Below are positions 42,530-51,208 of a DNA stretch of 64,000 bases, piece by piece. A model generated the notes under the pieces. It did not search any database and was not told where the DNA came from. It saw only the letters and a list, made by a program, of their open reading frames with translations. The DNA is from an uncultured Bacteroidales bacterium (GTDB lineage Bacteria; Bacteroidota; Bacteroidia; Bacteroidales; Paludibacteraceae). The position numbers were made by a program, and so were the translations under genes. Within the stretch, counting starts at the first letter, position 1; every line of letters begins with the position of its first letter. Where the stretch lies: NCBI GenBank assembly GCA_947164985.1, contig CAMUYI010000001.1, forward strand, positions 310,001 to 374,000. Direction: 5' to 3'.

Positions 42530-43660
42530 ATGGGACTATTATTATTCTTTTTATTTGGCGCATTGGCCATCAGTTTTCTGTGCTCCGTGCTGGAGTCGGT
42601 CCTGATGTCCACGTCGCTCAGTTATATCAATTTACGTGAAGAAGAGGGCTATAGTCCTGCTTCTTTAATGGCGCGTTACAAGGACGATACCGGTCGTCCC
42701 TTAGCGGCAATTTTATCGTTGAACACAATTGCCAACACCATCGGTGCAGCCGGTGTCGGCATGCAGGCTACCGAGGTGTTCGGTTCGAAATGGTTCGGAC
42801 TCGTTTCGGCTTGCGTGACCTTGCTGATCCTCATCTTTGGTGAGATTATTCCGAAAGTGATAGGTACGACCTATTGGCGCGAACTGATGGGCTTCACGGC
42901 ACGTACCATCCACGCCCTCATCTATATCCTCTATCCGTTTGTGCTCTTGGTCGAACTCATAACCCGCATGTTCCCGGACAATGAAGATGAACCCTCTGTC
43001 AGCCGCGAAGAAGTGCTGTCAATGGTGAACGTCGGCGAAGAAGAAGGTGTGGTGGATGAAGATGAGAATAAGATCTTCTCGAACCTCATGCGTCTTGATT
43101 CGATTCACGCCTACGACGTGATGACCCCGCGTGTGGTAGCGAAGATAGCGCCGGAGAACATGACTCTCCGCGCGTACTATGACAACGATGAATACGACCA
43201 TTTCTCCCGAATTCCGCTCTATAAACCCGAAGCACCGGAGTATATCACCGGCTATGTGCTGCGTAACGATGCCCTCGAAGATCTGACGGAAGACCATTTC
43301 CGTAAAACACTCGGTAGCATCAAACGTCCGTTGCCGGCCTTTGACCAAGATCTGACATTAGGTACGATTTTCGACTCCATGCTTAAGCAGAAGAGCCAGA
43401 TTGCGCAGATCATCGATGAATACGGCATGTTTGTCGGCATTCTCACGCTGGAGGATATCATCGAGACTATTTTTGGTCTGGAGATCATCGACGAGAGCGA
43501 TACCGTCATCGACATGCAGCAGTATGCCCGTGAGCGTTGGGAGCAGCGTCAAAAGAAGTACAAGAAATTAGCAGTCAATACCGACGGTCAACCGACGGTC
43601 AACCGACAGTCAACCGACAGTCAAAGCCAAGGTGAGGCTAAGGATGAAGCAGAAGAGTGA
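42530..43660 (+). CDS. CNNM/CBS-domain membrane protein (hemolysin family, CorC/HlyC-like)
   Basis: 376 residues from ATG 42530; the longer frame from 42344 runs through the divergent promoter. It has a CNNM/DUF21 transmembrane domain (about 1-175, with GEIIPKVIG), a CBS pair (about 190-330, [38 protein letters not shown]) and a charged tail. Related proteins are Mg/Co efflux or ion-homeostasis factors. The tail (about 350-376) contains a 4-copy 11-bp minisatellite read as [16 protein letters not shown]. It overlaps smpB by 17 nt. Confidence 0.88.
   Translation: MGLLLFFLFGALAISFLCSVLESVLMSTSLSYINLREEEGYSPASLMARYKDDTGRPLAAILSLNTIANTIGAAGVGMQATEVFGSKWFGLVSACVTLLILIFGEIIPKVIGTTYWRELMGFTARTIHALIYILYPFVLLVELITRMFPDNEDEPSVSREEVLSMVNVGEEEGVVDEDENKIFSNLMRLDSIHAYDVMTPRVVAKIAPENMTLRAYYDNDEYDHFSRIPLYKPEAPEYITGYVLRNDALEDLTEDHFRKTLGSIKRPLPAFDQDLTLGTIFDSMLKQKSQIAQIIDEYGMFVGILTLEDIIETIFGLEIIDESDTVIDMQQYARERWEQRQKKYKKLAVNTDGQPTVNRQSTDSQSQGEAKDEAEE
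43581..43624 (+). repeat. 11-bp tandem repeat inside the CNNM gene, four copies
   Basis: CCGACGGTCAA (43581-43591, 43592-43602), then CCGACAGTCAA (43603-43613, 43614-43624). The same element occurs in the intergenic region at 12840-12872. Confidence 0.95.
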
Positions 43661-44111
43661 CATAAAGATCCTGAACAAGAAAGCGAAGTTTGAGTACATC
43701 ATTCTTGACTGCTATACGGCAGGTATTCAACTTTTTGGCACGGAGATCAAATCAATCCGTGAGGGGAAGGCGTCGCTGGTCGACTCCTACTGCGCCGTAG
43801 AACACGGGGAGATGTACGTCAAGCAGATGCATATCGCGGAGTACCGCTTCGGTTCGTACGCCAATCATGAGGCCAAACGTGACCGTAAGTTACTCCTGCA
43901 GCGTCGTGAGATCCGTAAGATAGAACGCGCTACCAAAGAGACCGGTAAAACCATCATCCCGCTCTGCCTTTTCATCAACGAGAAAGGGTTGGCTAAAATG
44001 GAAATTGCCGTTTGCCAAGGTAAACATACCTACGACAAACGACAATCACTTCGCGAAGCGGACGACAAACGTCAAATCGCCCAACTCAAGAAACAGTATC
44101 AGCCTACCTGA
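43644..44111 (+). CDS. smpB: SsrA-binding protein SmpB
   Basis: 155 residues, the usual length. [33 protein letters not shown] is the beta-barrel core, and the C-terminus is basic ([25 protein letters not shown]). It delivers tmRNA to stalled ribosomes. Start 43644 ([13 protein letters not shown]) fits the family; a GTG at 43632 is possible. The start lies inside the last codons of the CNNM gene. Its 3' end overlaps metG on the opposite strand by 13 nt. Confidence 0.95.
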   Translation: MKQKSDIKILNKKAKFEYIILDCYTAGIQLFGTEIKSIREGKASLVDSYCAVEHGEMYVKQMHIAEYRFGSYANHEAKRDRKLLLQRREIRKIERATKETGKTIIPLCLFINEKGLAKMEIAVCQGKHTYDKRQSLREADDKRQIAQLKKQYQPT

Positions 44112-46174
44112 CAACCGTTATGCACCGGTGCGGAAACGGTCGTTACTACTAACTTGCCATCTGCATTGACGGCCGACAGAATCATTCCCTGACTCTCTAT
44201 ACCCATCATCTTACGCGGTGGGAAATTAGCGATAAACAATACCTGTTTGCCTACGAGCGCCGAAGGATCGGGATAACTCTGTGCGATACCGCTCAGGATG
44301 GTACGTCCACCCATACCGTCGTCTAACTTAAACTGCAGCAGACGGTCGGATTTCTTGACATTCGTGCATTCCAATACGGTAGCTACACGGATATCGGCTT
44401 TATCAAAATCATCGATAGTAGTAGCCTCTTTGATCGGCTCCGGACGCCAGTTCTTGAGCGCCTCAGCCTGAGCCGCTGCTTCGTTCTCTTTCTTGATACG
44501 CTCCAGACGATCGAGTTGTGCCTGAATAGCGTCATCTTCGATCTTCTCAAACAGCAGACTCACTTCGCCTAATGCCTGACCTTCCGGCAGCAGGTCAATA
44601 CGACCCAGATCTTCCCATCCGATCTTCTCGTCCAACTGCAGCATCTTCGCCAACTTCTCACTCGAGAACGGTAAGAACGGTTCAAAAGCGATAGCTAAGT
44701 TCGCTGCAATCTGCAAAGCAAGGTGCAGCACGGTAGCCGTACGGTCCATATCGGTCTTGGCGAGTTTCCAAGGCTCGGTATCTGCCAGATACTTGTTACC
44801 GATGCGGGCGAGGTTCATCGCCTCTTTCTGTGCGTCGCGGAAACGGAAATTCTCCACCAGTTGCTCCAAGGTCGCTTTGACGTTCTTGAATTCTTCAATG
44901 GTCGCTTTGTCGTACTCGTTCAACGCTCCGCATGCAGGCACGCGTCCGTTAAAATATTTATTCGTGAGCACGAGTGCGCGATTGATGAAGTTACCGTAGA
45001 TAGCTACTAACTCATTGTTGTTACGCGCTTGGAAATCCGCCCAAGTGAAATCATTGTCCTTGGTCTCTGGAGCATTAGCCGTCAGTACATAACGCAGTAC
45101 GTCCTGCTTACCCGGGAAATCATCCAGATATTCATTCAACCATACCGCCCAGTTGCGACTCGTAGAGATCTTATCGCCCTCCAGGTTCAGGAACTCGTTG
45201 CTCGGTACATTATCCGGCAGGTTATATCCTTGTGCTTTCAACATTGCAGGGAAGACGATGCAGTGGAAAACGATGTTATCTTTTCCGATGAAATGGATCA
45301 TTCTTGTATCTTCCTGCTTCCACCATTTCTCCCAATTGCCGTATTTCTCCGGCGCTTTGGCGCAGAGCTCGATCGTATTGGAGATATAGCCAATCGGTGC
45401 ATCAAACCATACATAGAGCACTTTTCCTTCTGCCCCTTCTACCGGCACAGGAATACCCCATTCAAGGTCACGCGTCACGGCACGCGGTTTGAGGCCGCCA
45501 TCCAACCAACTCTTGCATTGACCGTACACGTTCGGACGCCATTCCTTATGGTTATTGAGGATCCAATCTTCGAGCCATGCTTGATATTGATCCAACGGCA
45601 AGTACCAGTGCTTGGTTGCTTTCTTGGCCAGCGCATTGCCGGTCTCGGCATTATAAGGATTGATCAACTCGTCCGGCGAAAGGGTAGCGCCGCATTTCTC
45701 GCATTGGTCGCCATAGGCACCCATCGAGTGACAACGCGGACATTCGCCGCGGATATTGCGGTCGGTCAGGAAATGACCCGTCTCCGGATCATAGAACTGC
45801 TCACTCGTCTCCTCGATAAATTGACCCGCGTCGTACATCTTGCGGAAATAATCTGCCGCAAACCGATGATGCGTCTCGGAGGTCGTACGCGAATAGATGT
45901 CGAACGACACGCCGAAATCAGCAAACGAACGTTTGATCAATTCATGGTACCGGTCAACAACTTGTTGGGTCGTGATACCTTCTTTGCGTGCACGAATGGT
46001 CACAGGTACACCATGTTCGTCGCTTCCGCAAACGAACAACACTTCCTGACCCTTCAGACGCAGATAGCGGGCATAGATGTCCGCGGGTACATACACTCCG
46101 GCGAGGTGACCGATATGCACCGGACCGTTCGCATATGGGAGTGCTGCTGTGATTAAAGTGCGATTAAATGCCAT
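44099..46174 (-). CDS. metG: Methionyl-tRNA synthetase
   Basis: 691 residues from ATG 46174; the longer ORF adds residues without support. HIGH motif in [14 protein letters not shown] (about 11-24), zinc-knuckle [17 protein letters not shown] (about 145-160), KMSKS-type sequence [10 protein letters not shown] (about 335), anticodon-binding helical domain, and a C-terminal tRNA-binding OB-fold (about 590-691, [16 protein letters not shown]). Charges tRNA-Met. The probable promoter lies at 46301-46331, so a leader of about 120 nt runs antisense to the leader of the neighbouring outer-membrane protein gene. Confidence 0.95.
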   Translation of the reverse strand: MAFNRTLITAALPYANGPVHIGHLAGVYVPADIYARYLRLKGQEVLFVCGSDEHGVPVTIRARKEGITTQQVVDRYHELIKRSFADFGVSFDIYSRTTSETHHRFAADYFRKMYDAGQFIEETSEQFYDPETGHFLTDRNIRGECPRCHSMGAYGDQCEKCGATLSPDELINPYNAETGNALAKKATKHWYLPLDQYQAWLEDWILNNHKEWRPNVYGQCKSWLDGGLKPRAVTRDLEWGIPVPVEGAEGKVLYVWFDAPIGYISNTIELCAKAPEKYGNWEKWWKQEDTRMIHFIGKDNIVFHCIVFPAMLKAQGYNLPDNVPSNEFLNLEGDKISTSRNWAVWLNEYLDDFPGKQDVLRYVLTANAPETKDNDFTWADFQARNNNELVAIYGNFINRALVLTNKYFNGRVPACGALNEYDKATIEEFKNVKATLEQLVENFRFRDAQKEAMNLARIGNKYLADTEPWKLAKTDMDRTATVLHLALQIAANLAIAFEPFLPFSSEKLAKMLQLDEKIGWEDLGRIDLLPEGQALGEVSLLFEKIEDDAIQAQLDRLERIKKENEAAAQAEALKNWRPEPIKEATTIDDFDKADIRVATVLECTNVKKSDRLLQFKLDDGMGGRTILSGIAQSYPDPSALVGKQVLFIANFPPRKMMGIESQGMILSAVNADGKLVVTTVSAPVHNGCQVG

Positions 46175-46221
46175 ATTTTGTGTATTTTTTGTACTAAATA
46201 ATAAAAAAATTATAATTTTAT

Positions 46222-46252
46222 TTGCGTATGTCAAATATTTTTGCTACTTTTG
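46222..46252 (+). promoter_or_regulatory. Promoter of the outer-membrane protein gene
   Basis: TTG 46222-46224 (TTGCGTATGTC), 20-nt spacer, TACTTTTG 46245-46252. Confidence 0.9.
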
Positions 46253-46300
46253 CAGCCGCAAAAGGCCACATGTACCTTTCTTCGAATACGAAATCGGGTG

Positions 46301-46331
46301 CAAAGGTACAACAAAAAAATGAAAAATACAA
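46301..46331 (-). promoter_or_regulatory. Probable promoter of metG, overlapping the start of the outer-membrane protein gene
   Basis: Minus strand: TTG (46331-46329), 20-nt spacer, TACCTTTG (46308-46301). No other -7 match lies between it and metG. Confidence 0.65.
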
Positions 46332-47395
46332 ATTATTTGGTGAAAAAACTTCAATCATATTGGGTTTTATTCTTCGCACTGCTCTTCTGCGGTACCATTC
46401 AAGCGAAGGTAAATCATTATGTTGGCGGATATGGCCATGTGGGAGAATGGACATTGCTTCCTTCCGAAAGTGATTATAGTGCCAGTTTTGGTGTGGCCGG
46501 TGGTTTGGGTTTCTTGTATGAGCTGCAAGCCGGTCCGACTTATCAGCCTACCCGTTTCCTTTTTGATGTCGGAGTCGGTGCGCAGTATGGCATGACATCC
46601 TTTATGCAGAGCAGCGGTGCGAATGTGACTTTGGAGAACCAGACGGACTTGGATGGCATGCAATTCGATTATATCTATGAGATCAAGGATCGTCATGACC
46701 AATATACCAATTTGTCCGTGCAAGTGCCATTGATGATTGGTATTCAGCATCGCAAATTCTATATGTTAGCCGGTATCAAGGCTACTGCCAGTTTGCTGAC
46801 TCAAGCCCATACCACTGCTCTTATCAATACCTACGGACGCTATTATTCGGGGGATAAGAAAGTGTTTGATGACTTCCGCAATATGCCGGAGTATCAGTTC
46901 TTCACCGATCTTCCGCAGCAGAAATCTGCACCAGCCTCGCTCAGACTTAACGTGGATGCATGCCTGGAGATAGGCGGCCGGTTAGGTGTCATTAACTATG
47001 CGGTGGGATACGATGTGCCAAAGCGCAAAGTAGAGTGCCGTCTCGCCGGATTTGTGGATTATGGTCTGCTGGATATACATAATCATGGTACGCTGAAAGC
47101 CATCGGTACGCCTGATCCGATGAATCCGGGGAAGATACTTGATCTGGATAAAGGCTTGCAATATAACCAAGAAACTACGTATCCCGTCTATAAGACCCAA
47201 AGCATGGTGGACAACTTGGTCTTCAATGATATCATGTCCACGGAAGGTTTTGCCGCGTCGGTGAAAAACCTGATGGTAGGATTGAAATTTACGGTATTAT
47301 TCCAATTGCCGGAGCCGGGTCAATGTGTGCTCTGCCGCGATGCCTATGGCAGTTCAATCAACCCCCGTCATGGCAGTCTGAAGTACGAGGAATAA
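46319..47395 (+). CDS. Outer-membrane beta-barrel-like protein, unknown function
   Basis: 358 residues from ATG 46319 with a signal peptide (about 1-29, ending GTIQA). The rest alternates Gly/aromatic-rich strands (GGYGHVGEWTLL, FGVAGGLGFLYEL, LSVQVPLMIGIQ, LMVGLKFTVLFQL), as expected for a porin-like or OmpA-barrel-like protein, with a short Cys pair near the end (CVLCRDAYG). No OmpA peptidoglycan-binding domain is seen. Function is unknown. It overlaps cdaA on the opposite strand by 42 nt. Confidence 0.65.
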   Translation: MKNTNYLVKKLQSYWVLFFALLFCGTIQAKVNHYVGGYGHVGEWTLLPSESDYSASFGVAGGLGFLYELQAGPTYQPTRFLFDVGVGAQYGMTSFMQSSGANVTLENQTDLDGMQFDYIYEIKDRHDQYTNLSVQVPLMIGIQHRKFYMLAGIKATASLLTQAHTTALINTYGRYYSGDKKVFDDFRNMPEYQFFTDLPQQKSAPASLRLNVDACLEIGGRLGVINYAVGYDVPKRKVECRLAGFVDYGLLDIHNHGTLKAIGTPDPMNPGKILDLDKGLQYNQETTYPVYKTQSMVDNLVFNDIMSTEGFAASVKNLMVGLKFTVLFQLPEPGQCVLCRDAYGSSINPRHGSLKYEE

Positions 47396-48133
47396 CTCAT
47401 CTTCTTTCACTTCGCGTATCTGGCCTTCTCGGGCCACAGAGATATGTCCTGATTCTTCCGACACCACAATACAAGTGGCGTCGGATTTTTCTGCTAAGCC
47501 CAGCGCAGCGCGGTGACGCAGACCGTAGTATTGCGGGATCGTCTGATCTTTGCTGACCGGAAGGATGCAGGCTGCTGCCACCATCTTGCCGTCACGGATG
47601 ATAAGTGCTCCGTCATGTAAAGGGGTGTTCTTAAAGAAGATATTTTCGATCAATCGCGCAGATACTTGTGCATCCAGCCGCTCTCCGGTATCTACGATCT
47701 CCTTGAGGCTTCCGCCACCGGCCAATACAATCAGCGCACCGGTTTTGGTACTTGCCATATGTCGGCAAGCCTGTGTGATTTCCAGTATCTGCTGACGCGA
47801 ACGGGCATCTTCTTCACCGGTACGGGCGCGGAAAATTTTCCAGGAGGAGAAACGTGACCCCACTCGATAGAAAAAGAGCCGGATCTCTTCTTGGAAGATG
47901 ACGATGAGCGCGATCGCTCCGACGGAGATAATACGGTCGAAGAGAGCGCCGGTCAGATCCAATTGGAAAACGAAACTGACGAGAAACCATACCACAATGA
48001 ACGCCAGAATACCCCAGAAGAGGTTCGCTGCGCCGGTCTTACGAAGCAGACGATAAGTGTAGTACAGGATAACAGCTACCAATAGGATGTCGATTACATC
48101 TTTGAATCCGAAGTTAAAAGCAAGGAGTTGCAT
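47354..48133 (-). CDS. cdaA: Diadenylate cyclase CdaA
   Basis: 259 residues. Three N-terminal membrane helices (about 10-85) and the DAC domain with the DGA motif in LHDGALII (about 172-179) and GLRHRAALG (about 203-211). It makes cyclic di-AMP from two ATP at the inner membrane. Encoded just after folP with a 40-nt overlap, the usual Bacteroidales pairing. Its 3' end overlaps the outer-membrane protein gene by 42 nt. Confidence 0.95.
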   Translation of the reverse strand: MQLLAFNFGFKDVIDILLVAVILYYTYRLLRKTGAANLFWGILAFIVVWFLVSFVFQLDLTGALFDRIISVGAIALIVIFQEEIRLFFYRVGSRFSSWKIFRARTGEEDARSRQQILEITQACRHMASTKTGALIVLAGGGSLKEIVDTGERLDAQVSARLIENIFFKNTPLHDGALIIRDGKMVAAACILPVSKDQTIPQYYGLRHRAALGLAEKSDATCIVVSEESGHISVAREGQIREVKEDELFLVLQTAMTGVD

Positions 48134-48834
48134 AGTTCTATCGTTTGTTTGGTTTCTTTTACATCGTGTGTGCGAATTATCGTGGCGCCATGCTCAATGG
48201 CATAGAGTTGCAGCGCCTGGGTGGGCATCAGGCAAGTGTCCGGCGTAAGACCTAACGGACGCCATATCATCGACTTACGGCTGATACCGACGAGGATAGG
48301 CTTCCCGTACGCGCGCATTTCATCTATATGACGCATGCACGCGTAATCGCCTTCTGTGCTGCCGATAAAGCCGAAGCCCGGATCCAGAATGAGCCCCTCC
48401 ATCTCGCATAGTTGCGGCATCTTCTTCGGCAACGCCAAATCACCCCGCAGCGTCCAAATATATGGTGCGCGGAAGTCCTGCACTACATCGTACATTGCTT
48501 CGCATCCGCCGGAGATGTCATTGATGATCATCGTGCCGAACAGTGTGAGCGCGCGGCGTGCAATCTCCGGACGGAAAGTGTCCAGCGAAAGCGATGCATC
48601 CGGATAGGCGTGACGCAAGGCTTCCAAAGCCGGTGCTACACGGCGCCATTCCTCTTCTTCCGTAGCAGGAGTACTGCCCGGACGGGTGGAACAACCGCCG
48701 ATATCCAGAATCGATGCACCCTCCGCCAAAGCATCCTCGGCCCATGCCAAAACATGCTCCGTATCTGCTAACCGCGACGAGGCATAAAAACTGTCCGGCG
48801 TCACGTTTCCTATCGCCATAATTTGCACTTTCAC
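48094..48834 (-). CDS. folP: Dihydropteroate synthase
   Basis: 246 residues of the DHPS TIM barrel: MAIGNVTPDSFY near the N-terminus, DIGGCSTRPGS, SLDTFRPEIA, INDISGG, DPGFGF, and GISRKSMI. It joins pABA to DHPP in folate synthesis. Start set at the GTG 48834, 4 nt after the -7 box, so the transcript may be leaderless; the longer ORF to 48924 runs through the promoter. It overlaps cdaA by 40 nt. Confidence 0.92.
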   Translation of the reverse strand: MKVQIMAIGNVTPDSFYASSRLADTEHVLAWAEDALAEGASILDIGGCSTRPGSTPATEEEEWRRVAPALEALRHAYPDASLSLDTFRPEIARRALTLFGTMIINDISGGCEAMYDVVQDFRAPYIWTLRGDLALPKKMPQLCEMEGLILDPGFGFIGSTEGDYACMRHIDEMRAYGKPILVGISRKSMIWRPLGLTPDTCLMPTQALQLYAIEHGATIIRTHDVKETKQTIELCNSLLLTSDSKM

Positions 48835-48838
48835 GCTG

Positions 48839-48869
48839 CAAAAGTACAAAAATTTGACGAAATATGCAA
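48839..48869 (-). promoter_or_regulatory. Promoter of folP-cdaA
   Basis: Minus strand: TTG (48869-48867, TTGCATATTTC), 20-nt spacer, TACTTTTG (48846-48839), then CAGC-GTG start. Confidence 0.92.
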
Positions 48870-48896
48870 AAAAATCGAAAAAAAGTAACAAAAATT

Positions 48897-48927
48897 TTGC
48901 GTATGTGCGAAAAAAGCAGTACATTTG
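48897..48927 (+). promoter_or_regulatory. Promoter of gldJ
   Basis: TTG 48897-48899 (TTGCGTATGTG), 20-nt spacer ending GCAG, TACATTTG 48920-48927; divergent from folP. Confidence 0.9.
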
Positions 48928-48996
48928 CAGGCTGATTTATGTACGTATGCATAAAAATGCTATAATTTGATAGAAAATAATTACAAAAATATAGTT

Positions 48997-50598
48997 ATGA
49001 AAAACGTATTTAAGTATCTGTTGATTGTTTCGGTGGTGATGGTTGCCGCTTCGTGTAGCCAGCGCGAGTTGAATACCCGTGTTAGTAATACCACCGGTTG
49101 GAATTATTTTGACCAACGTACCACTAATTTTGAGGCCAACGAGGGTGTGGGAAATGTGAACCCGATAGGTATGGTTCCTATCCAGGGTGGTTCGTTTACG
49201 GTAGGTGAGAAGGATGAGTTCCTCACCGCTCCGCGTAACAACGAAACCCGTACGCTTACCGTTAGCTCGTTCTACATGGATAAGTATGAGGTGACGAACC
49301 TTAACTGGAATGAGTATCTCCATTGGTTGGATTTCGTGTTTGGTGCAGTAGCTCCGGAGTTGGTTGACCAAGCGCGTCCTGACCACAAGGTTTGGCGTGA
49401 GGATTTGGCGTACAACGATCCGTACGAGGATAACTATTTTGAGCACCCGGCTTTCTCGTTCTATCCGATTGTAGGTGTGACTTGGGAGCAGGCTATGGCG
49501 TATTGCCAATGGCGTACCGACCGTGTCAACGAGATGGCGCTGATCAATGCCGGTGCCATTGTCATTCCTCCGTTCGCTGACTTGCAGCCGACCGATGATG
49601 AGGCTTACAAGGACGAGTGGGAGCAAGAGACAGGATACGAGATGTATTCGTACGAGGAGGTTAGTCCGGAGGATCCGGAGCAGACCGTGACGATGTATCG
49701 TCCGAGTTACGAGTGGATTCGCGATAAGTTTGTCTTCAATACCGATAAATATCTCATGGATGCTACCTATGTTCCTGAGTATGGTCGTCGTCCGAAATTG
49801 GATAGCTATGGTGCAGAGCGTAAGGTGAATATCGCCGACGGTATCTTTGTTACCGGTTATCGTTTGCCGACCGAGGCAGAGTGGGAGTTTGCCGCTTATG
49901 CCCCTGTAGCCGGTGAGGACGGTTTGACCATCGAGGGTAAGGTATATCCGTGGAGCGGTTATCATCCGCGTGATATGAGTAAGAAGAACCTCGGTATGAT
50001 GCAGGCTAACTTCGTTCGTGGTCGTGGTGATATGATGGGTGTCAGCGGTGCGCTGAACGATCGTCGTGTGATCACCAACCCGGTGGATGAGTTTGCTCCG
50101 AATGATTTCGGTCTGTATAACATGGCCGGTAATGTGAACGAGTGGGTAATGGATGTCTACCGCGAGACCACGTCGCAAGAGGTTAGCGAGTATAACTCCT
50201 ACCGCGGTAATATCTACAGCCGTCCGGTATTGGATGAGAATGGTAAGTTCCAGATGGACTCCGTAGGTTGCATCAAGATCACTTGGGGTAAGGAGGATGA
50301 TAAACGTGACGTGCTGGATGGTGACTTTGCCAGCCTGCTCGATACCGATTATCCTTTGGATACCGTGGGTGTTGAGAACCTGATGGAGGTGAAGGTTGAT
50401 CCGACCGATATCCTGGCTCCGCGTATCACTAAGAAAGCGCGTGTTTACAAGGGCGGTTCATGGGCTGACCGTATCTACTGGCTCAACCCGTCTACCCGTC
50501 GTTACCTGGATCAGGATAAGTGCTCGTCGAAGATCGGTTTCCGTTGCGCAATGTCTACGCTGGGTGATCAGATCCCGGGTACTCCCATTGTGAAGTAA
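48997..50598 (+). CDS. gldJ: Gliding motility/T9SS lipoprotein GldJ (SUMF1/FGE-like)
   Basis: 533 residues. Lipoprotein signal with VMVAASC. One formylglycine-generating-enzyme-like domain from about 55 (MVPIQGGSFTVGEKDEF, FYMDKYEVTNLNWNEYLHWL) to the end (YRLPTEAEWEFAAYAP, YNMAGNVNEWVMDVY, KGGSWADRIYWLNP, KIGFRCA). The interrupted Trp/Asp-rich pattern DLAYNDPYEDNYFEHPAFSFYPIVGVTWEQAMAYCQWRTDRVNE is typical of GldJ rather than GldK. It is an outer-membrane part of the type IX secretion machine. GldKLMN are not adjacent. gcvH follows by 34 nt. Confidence 0.8.
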   Translation: MKNVFKYLLIVSVVMVAASCSQRELNTRVSNTTGWNYFDQRTTNFEANEGVGNVNPIGMVPIQGGSFTVGEKDEFLTAPRNNETRTLTVSSFYMDKYEVTNLNWNEYLHWLDFVFGAVAPELVDQARPDHKVWREDLAYNDPYEDNYFEHPAFSFYPIVGVTWEQAMAYCQWRTDRVNEMALINAGAIVIPPFADLQPTDDEAYKDEWEQETGYEMYSYEEVSPEDPEQTVTMYRPSYEWIRDKFVFNTDKYLMDATYVPEYGRRPKLDSYGAERKVNIADGIFVTGYRLPTEAEWEFAAYAPVAGEDGLTIEGKVYPWSGYHPRDMSKKNLGMMQANFVRGRGDMMGVSGALNDRRVITNPVDEFAPNDFGLYNMAGNVNEWVMDVYRETTSQEVSEYNSYRGNIYSRPVLDENGKFQMDSVGCIKITWGKEDDKRDVLDGDFASLLDTDYPLDTVGVENLMEVKVDPTDILAPRITKKARVYKGGSWADRIYWLNPSTRRYLDQDKCSSKIGFRCAMSTLGDQIPGTPIVK

Positions 50599-50632
50599 AT
50601 CATCAATTTGCAATTATAAATCATAAATAGAA

Positions 50633-51007
50633 ATGCAATTTCCTGCTGATATTCGCTATACAAGCGAACATGAATGGATTCGCGTAGAGGGTGATGAGGC
50701 CTATGTAGGTATCACGGACTACGCGCAGAGTGAGTTGGGTGAGATCGTCTTTGTGGATGTACCCACATTAGGCGAGACGGTAGGCCAAGGTGAAGTCTTT
50801 GGCTCTATCGAGGCGGTGAAGACCGTGAGCGACCTGAATATGCCTGTTACGGGTGAAGTGTTGGAGATCAACGGCGCGCTGGATGCGCAGCCCGAGTTGG
50901 TGAACAACGATCCGTACGGCGAGGGATGGATTATCCGTATCAGCGTCAAGGATGCTGCTGAGTTGGATAAACTCATGGATGCGGCTGCTTACCAGGCTAT
51001 TCTTTAA
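50633..51007 (+). CDS. gcvH: Glycine cleavage system H protein
   Basis: 124 residues, full length. Lipoyl-lysine in GSIEAVKTVSDLNMP (Lys about 63), ending with the expected acidic helix. It shuttles the aminomethyl group between the P, T and L proteins. Downstream of gldJ by 34 nt, so probably co-transcribed, and ended by a terminator at 51028-51060. Confidence 0.95.
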   Translation: MQFPADIRYTSEHEWIRVEGDEAYVGITDYAQSELGEIVFVDVPTLGETVGQGEVFGSIEAVKTVSDLNMPVTGEVLEINGALDAQPELVNNDPYGEGWIIRISVKDAAELDKLMDAAAYQAIL

Positions 51008-51027
51008 TAGTTAACAGCTAACGTTCC

Positions 51028-51060
51028 AAAGGGCGACCCGAAACGGTCGCCCTTTCTTTA
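51028..51060 (+). terminator. Terminator after gcvH
   Basis: AAAGGGCGACC (51028-51038) with GGTCGCCCTTT (51045-51055), 11-bp stem, then CTTTA. Confidence 0.85.
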
Positions 51061-51125
51061 TGCACCCTAAAATGCCATATTTAGGTTACAAAAGAAAGAA
51101 AAATTACATTTTTTCTTACAAATTG

Positions 51126-51156
51126 TTGCATATTTTGAAAAAATATGTTATCTTTG
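51126..51156 (+). promoter_or_regulatory. Promoter of the second giant protein gene
   Basis: TTG 51126-51128 (TTGCATATTTT), 20-nt spacer, TATCTTTG 51149-51156. Confidence 0.88.
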
Positions 51157-51208
51157 CGCCCCGATGTTATTTTATTACGGCGAATAATCACTAATGTTAT
51201 TTACAAAT

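Noticed and set aside
45029..46156. 375-codon plus-strand frame opposite metG
   Set aside because: Shadow of a highly conserved synthetase; no start signals.
48937..50178. 413-codon minus-strand frame opposite gldJ
   Set aside because: Antisense shadow of a clearly conserved gene; the protein is low in recognisable structure and rich in Ile/Thr/Arg typical of such shadows.
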